In this document: in pieces, positions 1 through 10,880 of the stretch
Position numbering within the stretch: the first letter of the stretch is position 1
Layout of the letters: each line of letters begins with the position of its first letter
Assembly: GCA_026119935.1 (NCBI GenBank)
Contig: JALRMH010000009.1
Location: 558,001 to 622,000 of the forward strand
Length of the DNA stretch: 64,000 nt
Direction of reading: 5' to 3'
DNA from: Endothia cerciana
Lineage: Eukaryota > Ascomycota > Sordariomycetes > Diaporthales > Cryphonectriaceae
Position numbers and translations under genes: made by a program
Notes under the pieces: generated by a model
Databases searched by the model: none
What the model was told of the DNA's origin: nothing
Seen by the model: only the letters and a program-made list of their open reading frames with translations

Positions 1-2480
1 AGATATAAGCTAATTGCAGTGCAGATGTTCTACCCGGAAATTCTCTAGAGACACCCTGACTTGTCTTGTTATTTCTACGACGTCAATTCTGCGCTGGTGC
101 CTCCTGTCGGTTGGGTACCAGTACCTGAACTTGCGGAAGAGGAGTGGAATCTGATAGCGGCTATCAGAAGGAGTAAACCATGGGCGAGAAAGCAACGGTC
201 CTACACCAATCCACTGTTACATGAGACTCATAATGGTAATTCTCATGTCTCACGCTTACCCCACTTTTCTGCTGCGGTGTATTTCGGGCCTATTACCGTC
301 GTTCTTTCGTCGATGAGATATCACGAACCCATTCGCAGACCCATTCGATACTAGCGGCACCAAATACGAGGACTTCGTTACCTGGTCACCATCGAGGAGG
401 TTCAGTCAGTATGAAGTGATGACAACCTGAGGATTCGTTGACGCAACTGCTCAAAACCACAGGGCCAAACAAAAGGGAGGTATACTATTTGAACGTACCA
501 CGGCCAGAACTCGTCCCGTAGCAAACGGACGAGCCCTTCAGAGCCTAGATGCACACCGCTTATTCTCCGCATAACGGCAGGATGATTGCAAGACCGTTCC
601 TTTTGCAACTCTTACTTTTTGTCGGATCCCGAAATTTCCCGCTATGTAGATATGAAGGCTCAGGGGCCTATGTAGGCTCGGCGGCGCAGCGCTATAGCTG
701 CTTTTAGTTTGTATAGGTTGCAGAAACGATTCAAAGCCGGGGTGGGCTGCAAGCCCAGTTGAAACAGAAGAAATGATAGGCATGAAGGTTTCAAATGAGC
801 TCATTGCTGGCTGGGAATATCTCATTTCACCGTTCTCGGCCGTTGACCTCAGGTCCAGGCAAAGCAAGTCCGTGCTAATCTGCCCAGGAGGCACTATCGT
901 CTGACTGCTGCTCATATATATGCGTCATGCTTTGACTTCATACTTTGTCAAATGGGAGGTTCATTGCCGAATGAACACACTCGATTACCATGGCCCGGTA
1001 CCGCATTCTCTCCCGAGCGTCGTAAAGACGGCATAGTGAAGCATCTTGGAGACAATGGCGCCCTGTGTTCTGTTCGTTGACCAAGAAGAACCCGAAGACC
1101 GCGTTCGTTACGGGCGGTACCAAACAAGGTGGCAACCCACCTCCTGGATTACGCACAGAGTGGCTGTCACGACATATATACTATGCATGTGCAACGTGTG
1201 GCTAGCTGCTGTTCCAGATAAATAGCTCATGTGCCAAGGAACATCAAGCGTTTGAGGATACGCCGAGGAAACTCTAGCGACCTGTACCGTTAGTGATACT
1301 GTAAGACAGGGTAGCAGCTGAATCAGACATGCGCCAACGGCCTACGAATCAAGGCTGAGCTGAGCTGAGCTGGTCCGGGCTGCCAAAGTTAAGGAAGTGG
1401 CTGCAGTGATATCCCGTCGTCGGACCACCCTCTCAGAATTCTCCCGGCTGGTAGTACATGCTCCGATATCCGAGCCCTTACCGCAACGATCCCAGCAGCT
1501 GGGTACGGCCAGCGCCGCCAAAATCCCGTTGGGGGGAAGGGTACGACTGCCAAGGCCCAGACGAGGCAAGGAAAGGCGTTCCGATCCCGCCAAGGGCTGC
1601 GTGTGCCATGCTGCAGAGTTGCAGGCATCAGCTTCCATCCGACAGGCTGGAGGCTGTGGAGATCAGCCCAAGGTAGGCATTTTGTGCTCGTAATGGTATT
1701 CACAACAGTGGGGCCAGGAATCGCATCTTATGACGATGAGTTGCCGTCATGATGTCCGGGGGATCCGCGGTGAGCCAGTGGCGGAGTCCGTACTAGAGCC
1801 CGCCGCCCTGGGATAATACTTGAGACTCTTTGATGGACGTGTTAAGGTTGTGATCTTCGTGCACATCAATCCCACGCATGTGCATAAACATCCAAGCTGC
1901 CGTGGCTGCCAAGGCGCGCCGCTGACGGGTGCTTACTTTCACAATCCCGAGGGAGGTTCGCTGTGTGGTGGCAGTCGGTCTCAGACTCAGCACACAACAT
2001 CGAGGTCTTACATGGCGTCGCTTCCACATCATACACGGATGATGGCTCATGCAGGTTCAGGGTTTACTCCCGGGGCCGGAAGGTGAGAGCAATACGTGGC
2101 TGTTGAAGCTCTGGGTGGAAACCTGTTGCTGCTAATTAGTGACGACAATGGACACCAATCGGAACTTTTTGCGAGGTAAAAACTCCCCAATATGCAAGCA
2201 CCCGCACGGCCCGCCCTACAAAAGTGCAGGTCTTTGACCCGTCGTACAGTTGTCTAGTCCATTGGAGGCAGCCTTCAGCTCGGATGTATCGTGTAGATCA
2301 AAGGATCAAAGGGCTCCAAGATCTCACCGTCCATCCGAACGTAGAGCCGCCCACCATTGGGCAATGCAGTCGATTCCAACAAGCCTAGCAGCATGGTGCG
2401 ACCAGCCCCGGCTAGTAGGTAAGGCCTTGGAATCTGGGAGGCTGGACGTCTGGGCGGTGCGATGACACACGCATACCTAG
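1..2480. other. No gene recognised (left edge)
   Basis: This stretch holds only short overlapping open frames (longest about 125 codons) with no recognisable domain, signal peptide or coherent exon chain on either strand. The right end serves as the upstream region of the Ser-rich gene. A gene cut off by the left edge cannot be excluded. Confidence 0.5.
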
Positions 2481-2481
2481 G

Positions 2482-2487
2482 TATAAA
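2482..2487 (+). promoter_or_regulatory. TATA box of the Ser-rich gene
   Basis: TATAAA lies about 140 bp upstream of the ATG at 2625, a usual distance when a leader of about 100 nt is present. The stretch between them is CT/CA-rich, as fungal leaders often are. Inferred from position only. Confidence 0.4.
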
Positions 2488-2624
2488 GAGGGCATGAGGT
2501 CCCCTACACCCTCGAGATAAAGGTCTCCTCCGTACTCCAAGACCGTCCTACATCCATACCTTGACATTCAAAAATAAAGCCTCGCTCGTCAATAATCCTT
2601 CCAGTCGTAATTCCACCTACCAAC

Positions 2625-3168
2625 ATGCGTTTCACAGCTGTCGTTCTCGCCCTTGCCTCCACGGCTCTGGTATGCCCAACCCTCCTCGGGCTATTTGCTC
2701 CCAGAGTATATATCTGATGATAAATTACAGGCGCAAACTACAACTGACTCTGCCTCGGCGTCCTCTGCATCAGCAGCCTCCTCAGGCTCGAGCAGCGCGG
2801 GCAGCGTATCCAGCGTACTGTCGTCTGTCTCCTCGGCCCTATCCAGCGAGCTGTCATCCTTGAGCAGTGACGCTTCGTCCGTCCTGTCATCCATCACCTC
2901 CGACACCGCCAGCCGTGCCTCATCAATCAACTCCGAACTTTCCACCGCGACCGGCTCCGCCGCCAGCTCGCTCTCGTCAGAGCTGTCCTCCCTGTCCTCG
3001 AGTGCTTCCTCGAAGGCTTCAGCCGCCCAGAGCTCTGCTGCCAGCACGGCTTCTGGAGCCTCGAGCAGTGCCAGCGCCAGCGCCTCGGGCAACTACGGCC
3101 CCGTCCAGACTGCTGCTATGGGGATGGGTGCCCTGTTCGGTGGTGCTGCTGTGCTTGCCAACCTGTAA
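2625..3168 (+). CDS. Ser/Ala-rich secreted protein, putative GPI-anchored cell-wall protein
   Basis: Two exons: 2625-2669 and 2731-3168, joined in phase 0 across a 61-nt intron (gtatgc...ttacag), giving about 160 residues. The first exon encodes exactly a short hydrophobic signal peptide (MRFTAVVLALASTAL), and cleavage after the following Ala-Gln-Thr is plausible. The body is almost entirely Ser and Ala with Leu-Ser-Ser repeats, a likely O-mannosylated stalk. The last about 20 residues (AAMGMGALFGGAAVLANL) form a hydrophobic tail after a Gly/Asn/Ser stretch, as expected for a GPI-attachment signal. Similar small proteins are common in fungal walls and lack enzymatic activity. The start was chosen because it yields a signal peptide and a clean splice; a frame open through the intron from 2653 would lack the signal. 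The antisense frame here reflects biased composition. Confidence 0.75.
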
Positions 3169-5235
3169 AGAGTTACCTTTTATCAGGTTCCTTGCAAGTT
3201 CATATGAGGCCTTGCACTTAATGTTACGATGGTCAAGGCAAGGGAATGATAAAACTTTACTGCACATACATTAGCATAATTCACATGGAATTCGTTATAA
3301 CAATCCACATCCTCAAATATTTGTTGGGCCGGAATTGAAAAGCCTTCTTCCAGTACTCCTCAGCACAATGCATGTCCACAGCATTCCCAGGAGCGTATCT
3401 ACCTGGTGGCCTAAATCAGTTATGGTGTTGTTTTGAATCTCTTTGACAAATATGTGAATTATATATTTCACTGTTTTATTAGCGCCAGCCATCATCATCC
3501 TCAGGCTTTCCATGGTGAAGCCATAGATAGCCCTCTGAAGATAATTCTATGCTATCTTTAATGTCAGCGCAGCCACTTGCCGGCCTTCAAGACTCTGCCG
3601 CTTTTCAAGCCCGATTCGACCGTTCCTGGAAACACGAACGGCGAACCGCTTTTCGGCGCATTAGACCGTCGAAGAATGTTACGGGACCTATATATGGCCA
3701 AGGTGTCAAGTCGTATACTCGATACGAGAATGTGTCTCTTTTGATGCTTCAGTTCAATGGCCCTCTGTTGTGCTATGACAACAACTGCGGCCTCGTTAAC
3801 AGTCCGAAAACTGCACTACACGTTTCCTTTACTATCCAGGCTCGCCCAGTATCTCAGAGTTTCCGAACTGTCAAGCAGTTGGATTAGCGGGCACTGATTT
3901 CCAATGGCCAGGAGCTGGGTCTTCTATGCATGGCACTGAAAGGCAAGGGATGATCGGACAACGGCCGGCGACGGGATTCCAAACTCGAGGTAATTCAAAG
4001 TTCTCTCATGCTTTTGAGTGCTTGTGATGCTTCGGGGTTTTTCTTTAGTCCGGCTTGCAGGCAGGAGAGTCGCAGCGTAGGTCTAAGTTGAGGCCCAGTA
4101 GGGCAAGGGACATGTGTGAGGAGCATTTGAATAGGCACGAATCACTGGACTTGGCCTTGAGTATCGTGTCCACATCTTCTTCATACCTGCCAGCACCACC
4201 TTCGTCCCAGCCCTGGGTTGTCGACCCGCACTGGCTACCTAGGTACCTAAGCACCAACTAGGTAGTCCAAATGCCCACAAACTGGCGACTGACGGTCCTC
4301 GGAGCACATCTTATAAGAGTCGCGGTCTTCGCCAAAGGAGGGCTCTAATCTGTATCGGATGTCCCATGGAGAGTACGGAGAGAGATCTGTACTTCATATG
4401 AGCTCCAGGAGAGATGGGGTCAGTTCTTGTACCCTTGGAAGCCTTCTCGGCCAAAGGCCAGGCTCACAAGATTGTCATGTGCTTCCATGTGATAGAGTGT
4501 TATATTCGATCCGCAATATTGGACTTCCAGGGCGAAGAGTATCTCTTGTAATACTTGTTGTTGATGCAGAGTCCGGTAGCCTTTTGAGTTGGGCTGCCCG
4601 CCTCATTGAGAGTCTCCTGGCTGGATTCAACATCATCATACTCCTCCCTATAAATACTGTGATCGTTCAGCAAAGAACAGATGTGAGAGCCACGTTATTC
4701 GCTGATAAATGACTCCCCTTTGTTTTATCTTGAAAGGGGGGGCCGACCCGCAACAAAATCTCGCAGTGTTATGCGGGGGGTGAGAGCAGCCGCGGGGTCT
4801 GCGGTTTGTTTTCGCGCAACAGGAAGCCTTGCTTCAACTGCGCGATACTGCAGGCGACTGACTCGGTGGGACTGTTGAGGATTTGCTGGAGGTCTTCAAA
4901 AGCTCAGTCTTCAGTCGGTATCATCCGAAAGTTGGCCTTGGTTAGCCCCGGGAGATGATTGCTCCGCCTACCTGCGCCAAGCGACCGCGCCGCCTGCGGC
5001 GTGTAAGTCCATTGAATTTTCCTCGGGCGGATGAGCTCAAAGCCACGCCCCACACACTCAGGAGAGGACCTGTTATATATATATACGGATCCGAGCTGGA
5101 TACGCGTATTCTTCACCTCATACATTTAGAGGCACTCAGACCTCAGGATTGTTCCTGTGCCAAATACGAGTACTTACCTGCCTTTGGTCCCATCTATTTC
5201 GATCAGGTCCACGCCAGCTCACATACAGGACTACG
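3169..5235. other. Intergenic, no gene recognised
   Basis: About 2 kb with no supported gene. A 112-codon frame at 3549-3887 resembles no family I know and has no start context or introns. The palindromic motif CTAGGTACCTA, which recurs in non-coding parts of the window, lies near 4237-4248. The right end is the upstream region of the Zn2Cys6 gene. Confidence 0.5.
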
Positions 5236-6708
5236 ATGCGAGAACGCCGGAGAGCACAGCACAGGAAGTCCCGCAATGGCTGCTTAGACTGTAAGCAGCG
5301 GCACATGAAGGCAAGCAGGCCACCACCAGACCGCTCGTTCCTCTGCTGTTTCACCGAGCTTAACCAGAAGGATTTACTGACATGGCTCCCGTCTCAGTGT
5401 GACGAGACCAGACCGCAATGTGGCAACTGCAGAATCGTTGGCCGGCCGTGCCAGTATGCGGAAGTTGTTGTCAACAAGTCCATGGCGGGCGGAGGGCTGA
5501 AGGCTACCACATACCCGCTGCAAGAAGACAAGACCACGCCCGTCGGTACACCCAGCGCTGCCGGATCACGATCGCCAGCAAGCATAGGGCAAGTCTTCCA
5601 GACCACTGGCGCGATCGAATCGCCAGGTACCACCGCTTCACCACACCGGTCTACTCCGCCCAGCCCTCCGGATCTCCTGCCGCCCAGGCCACCGGATACG
5701 CAGATTCAGGTACATCTCCCAGGTGTCGCCGGATTATACCCCGGTGACCGGCCCGGGGGTGGTGGCTCGCCATATAACGCCGCTCAGGCAGACACAGTCC
5801 AGGAGGTCAATCTGGACCACGCAGAGCTCTTGATCAACTTCATGACAAGTACGGCTGCCACCATCACTCCCGATCTGGACCCAGAACTTCTCGCAATCCG
5901 CTCAAACCTTTTCCTGCAGAGAGGTTTGGGAACCCCGTACCTGCTACATCAAGTCCTGGCCATCTCAGCACGGCATCTCGCACACCTGCGTCCGGACCGG
6001 CATGATTTCTACTCGCGCCAGGCCGTGCAATTACAGACAAGAGCCATCGAACTGTTTAATGCCACCAAAACCATTGACCAATCCAACTGCGAGGCAGTAG
6101 TCCTCTTCGTTGGCTTACTTAACCGACACCTCCTGGCTGACGTCCTGAGTAACCGCGAAGGCGACTCTGCAGCTTTCCTGGACCGGTTCATCCGCTCTGC
6201 GCAAGTGCAGAGAGGCATTAGGGTCATCCTTGACAACACGTCAAAGATTTTTATGGAGTCTGACTTCGCAAGAGCGGGGCGGGCGGGCATGCGGATTGCG
6301 CTTGATTCGCCTACGGTGGGCAAGGAATGCGACATTCTACGACAACTCATCTCTATCACGCCCGCCCTGGACCCGGTTGCCAAGGAAGCTTGTCGGACGG
6401 CAGTCCACTTCCTGCAGGTTGGCTTTGACTATCTGGGACAGACACCATGCGACAACAATGTGTTCCGCCTGATTTTCTCCTGGGTCACGTGTTTTCCGAA
6501 TGAGTTCTTCGACCTACTGCAACAACGCAGACCAGAGGCTGTGGCCATCGTGGGCTGGTACGCCGTTCTGGTTGATCATGGGAGGACGCATTGGGCCATT
6601 GGTGACGCTGCAGTCTTTGTTCTACATAGTGTCTCATGTTTTCTGGGTCCTGAATGGGCACACTGGTTGCAATGGCCGATGGAAATGCTGGCGGATCGCT
6701 TACCGTAG
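5236..6708 (+). CDS. Zn2Cys6 transcription factor, UPC2/ECM22-like architecture
   Basis: Two exons, 5236-5310 and 5398-6708, about 461 residues. Removing the 87-nt intron restores a perfect binuclear zinc cluster C-x2-C-x6-C-x6-C-x2-C-x6-C at residues 16-43 (GCLDCKQRHMK then CDETRPQCGNC). The intron has a GC donor (AAG|GCAAGC) and a CAG acceptor. A Pro/Ser-rich linker follows, then a helical fungal regulatory domain ending in FLGPEWAHWLQWP, a tail I associate with sterol-regulator (UPC2)-like factors. It should act in the nucleus as a sequence-specific regulator; the target genes are unknown. The ATG at 5236 was preferred over the upstream in-frame one at 5149 because the zinc cluster normally lies within the first about 50 residues. 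RTA1-like and decarboxylase-like genes follow on the same strand. Confidence 0.85.
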   Translation: MRERRRAQHRKSRNGCLDCKQRHMKASRPPPDRSFLCCFTELNQKDLLTWLPSQCDETRPQCGNCRIVGRPCQYAEVVVNKSMAGGGLKATTYPLQEDKTTPVGTPSAAGSRSPASIGQVFQTTGAIESPGTTASPHRSTPPSPPDLLPPRPPDTQIQVHLPGVAGLYPGDRPGGGGSPYNAAQADTVQEVNLDHAELLINFMTSTAATITPDLDPELLAIRSNLFLQRGLGTPYLLHQVLAISARHLAHLRPDRHDFYSRQAVQLQTRAIELFNATKTIDQSNCEAVVLFVGLLNRHLLADVLSNREGDSAAFLDRFIRSAQVQRGIRVILDNTSKIFMESDFARAGRAGMRIALDSPTVGKECDILRQLISITPALDPVAKEACRTAVHFLQVGFDYLGQTPCDNNVFRLIFSWVTCFPNEFFDLLQQRRPEAVAIVGWYAVLVDHGRTHWAIGDAAVFVLHSVSCFLGPEWAHWLQWPMEMLADRLP

Positions 6709-7412
6709 AGATCAATCTTCGAGTATATTCTTGCAAGCCTGTCCAGCCGTAGCGTGGGAGATACCGAGCATTTGATTTGATGGATGCTTCCGAGAGCGAC
6801 GCGACAATGGGCCATCCACTGGCGTCGACACTAATAAATTTCGTATTCGCACCCGCGATCTCGGTAACCATTTCCGTACCCTCTATACGCGTATCTGGAC
6901 ATAAGGTTCGGCAGTGAGTCTCTGTCAGCCTTACCAGGCGGGCCGCGTTCTAGAATGCAGCCTGCAAGGCATATACACGTACCATAGTAGTTCGAATCCA
7001 CATAACCTAAACGGCGAGCCCAAAGATCGCGTTCATAGTTGAGGCTATCGCTACACGCTTTGCATCTAAGCCACGACCAAGCCTCGCAGGCTTAGTGCTG
7101 AGCCAGTTGGTTCCCTATCGTAGTCGAAAAATGCAAACGAGAGCGAAGCAGAACATTTTTCTCAGACGCGATGGCGAGCTTCAATAGAGAGGCATGCTAA
7201 GGTTAATGCGATATAAAGACTGCTCACCTCACGCCGATCTGCTGATGGCATTTGCTTGTCCTCTCCACACCAAGCCACACGGAGTCAGTCTCATATTTGT
7301 CTGTCCAAGGACCTTCCGACCCTAATCAGTCTCATACTTCTCACTGGCAACCTCCGCGCCGCAGAACTTGTGTGTCTTTCGCTCACTTCACGGAGACTCA
7401 ACACAAAATAAA
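6709..7412. other. Intergenic between regulator and RTA1-like gene
   Basis: Moderate GC, with no supported gene. It serves as terminator of the regulator gene and promoter of the RTA1-like gene. A B-box-like string near 6991 has no tRNA cloverleaf around it. Confidence 0.5.
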
Positions 7413-8366
7413 ATGGCGGATTCGATAGAGTTTGTCTTCTACCACTACACGCCATCTATGGCAGCAGCCATCGTCATGTGCGTAGTGTTTCTCACCACGG
7501 CCGGCTTCCAAGCTTGGATGATGGTGAAGCACCGGACGTGGTACTTCACACCGTTCATCGTCGGCTGTCTCTGTGAGTGCTTACCTCCCCAGGGCTGGTC
7601 TCTGTCATCCTACCCGGCTGTAAGCAGATCAACTAATGTAGATCACTACGTAGTCGAAGCTGTGGGATATATAGGACGGATCCTTTCGTCGAAAGAAGCC
7701 CCCGACTTCACGCAGAACCCGTACATCATTCAGTCCCTCCTCCTCCTCCTCGGCCCGACGTTCTTCGCAGCATCCATCTACATGGTCCTCGGGCGACTCA
7801 TCACCCTCCTGCATGGCGAAAGCCTCTCAATCGTCAAGCCAAAGTGGCTCACCAAGCTCTTCGTCCTCGGCGATGTCATCTCGTTCTTCATCCAGAGCGG
7901 AGGCGGCGCCATCCTCTCCACCGCCAAGACACAGTCAAAGGTCAACACCGGCAACTACGTGATCATCGCGGGCCTCTGCTTCCAGATCCTCTTTTTCGGA
8001 CTGTTCGTGATCGTCGCCCTGATGTTCCATATGCGCATCCGGAGGTACCCCACGTCCCGGTCGAGCTCGATGGTCAGCCCGTGGCAGGCCTTGCTGTACG
8101 TGCTGTACGCGAGCAGCTGCCTGATTCTGATCCGGTCGATCTATCGTGTGGCGGAGTACGTTACAGGGCGAACCGGGGCGCTGCAGGAAAAGGAGATGTG
8201 GCTTTACATTTTTGATGCTTTGCCAATGGCGCTGGTCACCATCTTGTTCAGCGGGTTCCACCCCAGCCGTGTTGTCAACCCAGATACTCTCGAGAAGCCC
8301 GAGCCAAGCAGCAATTCGGTGGCAAGTATGCAACAGGTCTGTTCCGAGATTCATCTGAGCGCATAG
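7413..8366 (+). CDS. RTA1-like integral membrane protein
   Basis: Exons 7413-7572 and 7642-8366, about 294 residues. The 69-nt intron (gtgagt...atgtag) is frame-neutral and stop-free, so an unspliced reading would add 23 residues. Splicing gives the typical RTA1 segment in which a variable loop is followed by EAVGYIGR. About seven hydrophobic segments can be traced, with family landmarks LGPTFFAASIYMVLGR, FVLGDVISFFIQSGGG and GNYVIIAGLCFQILFFG. RTA1/RSB1 proteins reside in the plasma membrane and are linked to lipid or sphingoid-base translocation and to tolerance of toxic lipophiles. The start at 7413 places the first membrane segment about 15 residues in; an in-frame ATG at 7368 would add 15 unconserved residues. 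Its substrate and its link to the neighbouring genes are unknown. Confidence 0.9.
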   Translation: MADSIEFVFYHYTPSMAAAIVMCVVFLTTAGFQAWMMVKHRTWYFTPFIVGCLCECLPPQGWSLSSYPAVSRSTNVDHYVVEAVGYIGRILSSKEAPDFTQNPYIIQSLLLLLGPTFFAASIYMVLGRLITLLHGESLSIVKPKWLTKLFVLGDVISFFIQSGGGAILSTAKTQSKVNTGNYVIIAGLCFQILFFGLFVIVALMFHMRIRRYPTSRSSSMVSPWQALLYVLYASSCLILIRSIYRVAEYVTGRTGALQEKEMWLYIFDALPMALVTILFSGFHPSRVVNPDTLEKPEPSSNSVASMQQVCSEIHLSA

Positions 8367-9393
8367 ATCTCTGGAACCTGGATAGCCCAGTCCTCATGGG
8401 TATTTAGAGAGAGGAGAGAGCCAGGTCACAGCGAAAGGGGCGGGCACGGAGTTGGAGGACCGGTGGGACACGCGTGGAAGAGTGCAATACGCACCAGCGG
8501 CGTGAATCATAGAGCATTTCCTAGTCATTAATGGGGTAGGTAGCACCTATACAGATAGTCATGACATGCTTAAAGTTATTCGTTCAGTCAAATCAAAAAT
8601 GACGGTAGCGAGTACATACGATCCCATCTGTAATGGGCCATGGCATGAAGGGCAGGTAGTTGAGCCCCTCCGCCCAACGTGCGTCCATCATACGTGGCGT
8701 CCGAGACGCACAATCCGGTTCTGCAGAATCAAGTCTTCCAGCATGGACAGATGGCAGCTCCAATTACCCGGCCCTAGCGCCAGAACACGGTAACAGGTTG
8801 AGAGGTTGTGAGTGTAGTTGAGTCTCGATCACCCAGCCACTCCCTATGCAGCTGCCCGGCATACTTTCCACACTCCGACTGCTTCCCGAGACATCTGCCC
8901 CCCTAGCTGGGATAATATGAAGCCTTTGTATTACCCCTTTAACCTCCTCGTGTACTTCTTGAATCAAGGTACTCACAGCACACTAGACCGTCGAAAACGC
9001 TCTTGCGCAACAGCAGCAGCACCGCCTCATCTCGCACCAAAGCACGGTCTAACGCCTCTCACAGGAATACAATCACCCAATTTATTTCTAGGAAATTCCT
9101 TTCATCGTAGGTGATAAATTTTATGTACGATTCTCTAAAGGCGCTGGTGGAAACTAGTTGGGCATATCCTGAACACAGACGGGACACCACTTGCAGTGGC
9201 TTGGGCCTCCTACATCTTTGTGCATCCTGGTGAGACAGTACCACCGTCCCTGCCCCCTCTTGCCAGTGGTGTGTACCATGGTTAGCAGAGAACACTAGGG
9301 AGGTTGTATTGTCTGCACATAAAATGTGGAGCTTCTGTGGCCGATGATTATTCCTACCACCAGCGAGGTTTTGACCACTTGAGGCACGGTAAT
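8367..9393. other. Intergenic between RTA1-like and decarboxylase genes
   Basis: About 1 kb without a supported gene. It contains only short open frames and the upstream region of the decarboxylase-like gene. Confidence 0.5.
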
Positions 9394-9400
9394 TATAAAA
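9394..9400 (+). promoter_or_regulatory. TATA box of the decarboxylase-like gene
   Basis: TATAAAA about 115 bp upstream of the ATG at 9513, followed by a short CA-rich leader. Assigned by position. Confidence 0.45.
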
Positions 9401-9512
9401 AGGACCCGGACGTCAGCCCTCTTAAAGTACCCTACTGAAAATTCAGCCAGAATCCACAGCGATACACTTCAGCACACGATCTCCTCAGCTCGGGTCCACC
9501 AGCAAAGGAATT

Positions 9513-10880
9513 ATGACAGCCGAGCATGTTGGGTTCCAGGACAGCCACCACCCACCACCTGGGTGTCAGCGTTGCATCCAACAATGGCTCGCTCGGAAGC
9601 TGACAGAGGCCCAACACAGCGAGAGGGAGCAGGACCCCGCTGTCCAGGCATTCTGTAGGGTGGTCACCGATGACGAGACCTTGCGAGTGCTGGCAGAGAG
9701 CATGTTCATCGAGGCCTCCAGCAGATACAGCGAGGACCCCAAGGGCGACCCCTCGATCACAACCTTTGACGAGTTCATCGCCGTTCTCAACCTCGTTGTA
9801 CGGCAGGGACCGCCCTTTTACTATCGACTTGACCACCCAACTGCCATGGCCGAGATCGGCTTGCCCATTAATGCCATGCTCAACTGGCCGATGGGTACAC
9901 TCTCCGGCCACGAGTTCTTCGTTGACAGCCGGGTCAATGCATCACTCCGCGGCGTGTTAAACTCGTGGGGCACCTACCTGAGCTCGCCGGAATCCCGAGG
10001 CTGCCTAAGCGGCTGGCTCTCCCCCGAGGGGCGCCAGCTGATGGCCGAGAGGGCAAATATGGAGGGGTCAGACCACACGTTCCAGCAGATCTACGCCTGC
10101 CCCGGCCCTGCAGACCAGTACCTGGGATTCGCGTCGTGGGACGCCTTCTTCACCCGCAGGTTCCGTGACGGGGCCCGCCCGGTCGGGGCTCCCGACGACG
10201 GCCCGCCCGGCGATGACCACCCAGACCCGACGCTCGTCGTCGTCAACGCATGCGAATCGGCGCCGCTGAAGGTTTCGACCGGCGTGAAGCTGCACGACAC
10301 GTTCTGGCTCAAGGGCCAGCCTTACTCGCTCTCCAACATGATGGACGGCCACCGGCTCGCGGAGCAGTTCGTCGGGGGCACCGTGTACCAGGCGTTCCTG
10401 AGCGCCCTGAGCTACCACCGGTGGCATGCGCCGGTCAGCGGCACCATTATCGGCCTCGAGCATGTCCCCGGGACGTATTTCAGCGAGAACTTCTTCCAGG
10501 GCCTGGCTGGTAACCCGGACCATCCAGACCCTACGGCCTGCAACAGGTCCCAGCCTTACATCAGTGCCGTCGCAACAAGGGCGATCATGTACATACGCGC
10601 AAGGAACCCCCAGATAGGTCTCATGGCGGTCATTTTTGTCGGGATGGCCGAGGTGTCGAGCTGCGAGTTCACCGTGAGCCAGGGCGACCAGGTCGTGAAG
10701 GGTGATGAGGTTGGCATGTTCCATTTCGGAGGCAGCTCGTACTGCTTGGTCTTCCGGCCAGGAGTGAGGATGCAGTTCCTGCCGCCGGGGCCCTGGGACC
10801 TGGAGACGGAGCAGAATCTGTTTGTGAAGAGCGCCTTAGCAGTGGCCGAACGGCCAGCCCGGAGCCTAGGAACCTGGTAG
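9513..10880 (+). CDS. Phosphatidylserine decarboxylase family protein, tryptophan-decarboxylase (PsiD)-like type
   Basis: Intronless, 455 residues. The C-terminal half is a phosphatidylserine decarboxylase fold: YHRWHAPVSG at residues 301-310 matches the conserved YHR-x-H motif, and FHFGGSS (GGSS at 406-409) sits where these enzymes self-cleave before a Ser that becomes the pyruvoyl cofactor. The N-terminal about 200 residues (TFDEFIAVLNLVV...NWPMGTLSGHEFF) resemble the extra domain of soluble fungal homologues such as the Psilocybe tryptophan decarboxylase. No membrane anchor or mitochondrial presequence is evident, unlike housekeeping PSD. I infer a soluble amino-acid-type decarboxylase rather than the phospholipid enzyme, but the substrate cannot be read from sequence. 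The co-oriented regulator and RTA1-like genes upstream suggest a metabolic cluster. Confidence 0.85.
   Translation: MTAEHVGFQDSHHPPPGCQRCIQQWLARKLTEAQHSEREQDPAVQAFCRVVTDDETLRVLAESMFIEASSRYSEDPKGDPSITTFDEFIAVLNLVVRQGPPFYYRLDHPTAMAEIGLPINAMLNWPMGTLSGHEFFVDSRVNASLRGVLNSWGTYLSSPESRGCLSGWLSPEGRQLMAERANMEGSDHTFQQIYACPGPADQYLGFASWDAFFTRRFRDGARPVGAPDDGPPGDDHPDPTLVVVNACESAPLKVSTGVKLHDTFWLKGQPYSLSNMMDGHRLAEQFVGGTVYQAFLSALSYHRWHAPVSGTIIGLEHVPGTYFSENFFQGLAGNPDHPDPTACNRSQPYISAVATRAIMYIRARNPQIGLMAVIFVGMAEVSSCEFTVSQGDQVVKGDEVGMFHFGGSSYCLVFRPGVRMQFLPPGPWDLETEQNLFVKSALAVAERPARSLGTW

Noticed and set aside
2691..3092. Glu/Ala-rich minus-strand frame over the Ser-rich gene
   Set aside because: Direct complement of Ser/Ala codons; the plus strand has a signal peptide and proper intron.
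6985..7010. TTCGAATCC string resembling a tRNA T-loop
   Set aside because: Lacks the preceding GG and a cloverleaf context.
10068..10724. 218-codon minus-strand frame in the decarboxylase gene
   Set aside because: Antisense shadow of the coding sequence.
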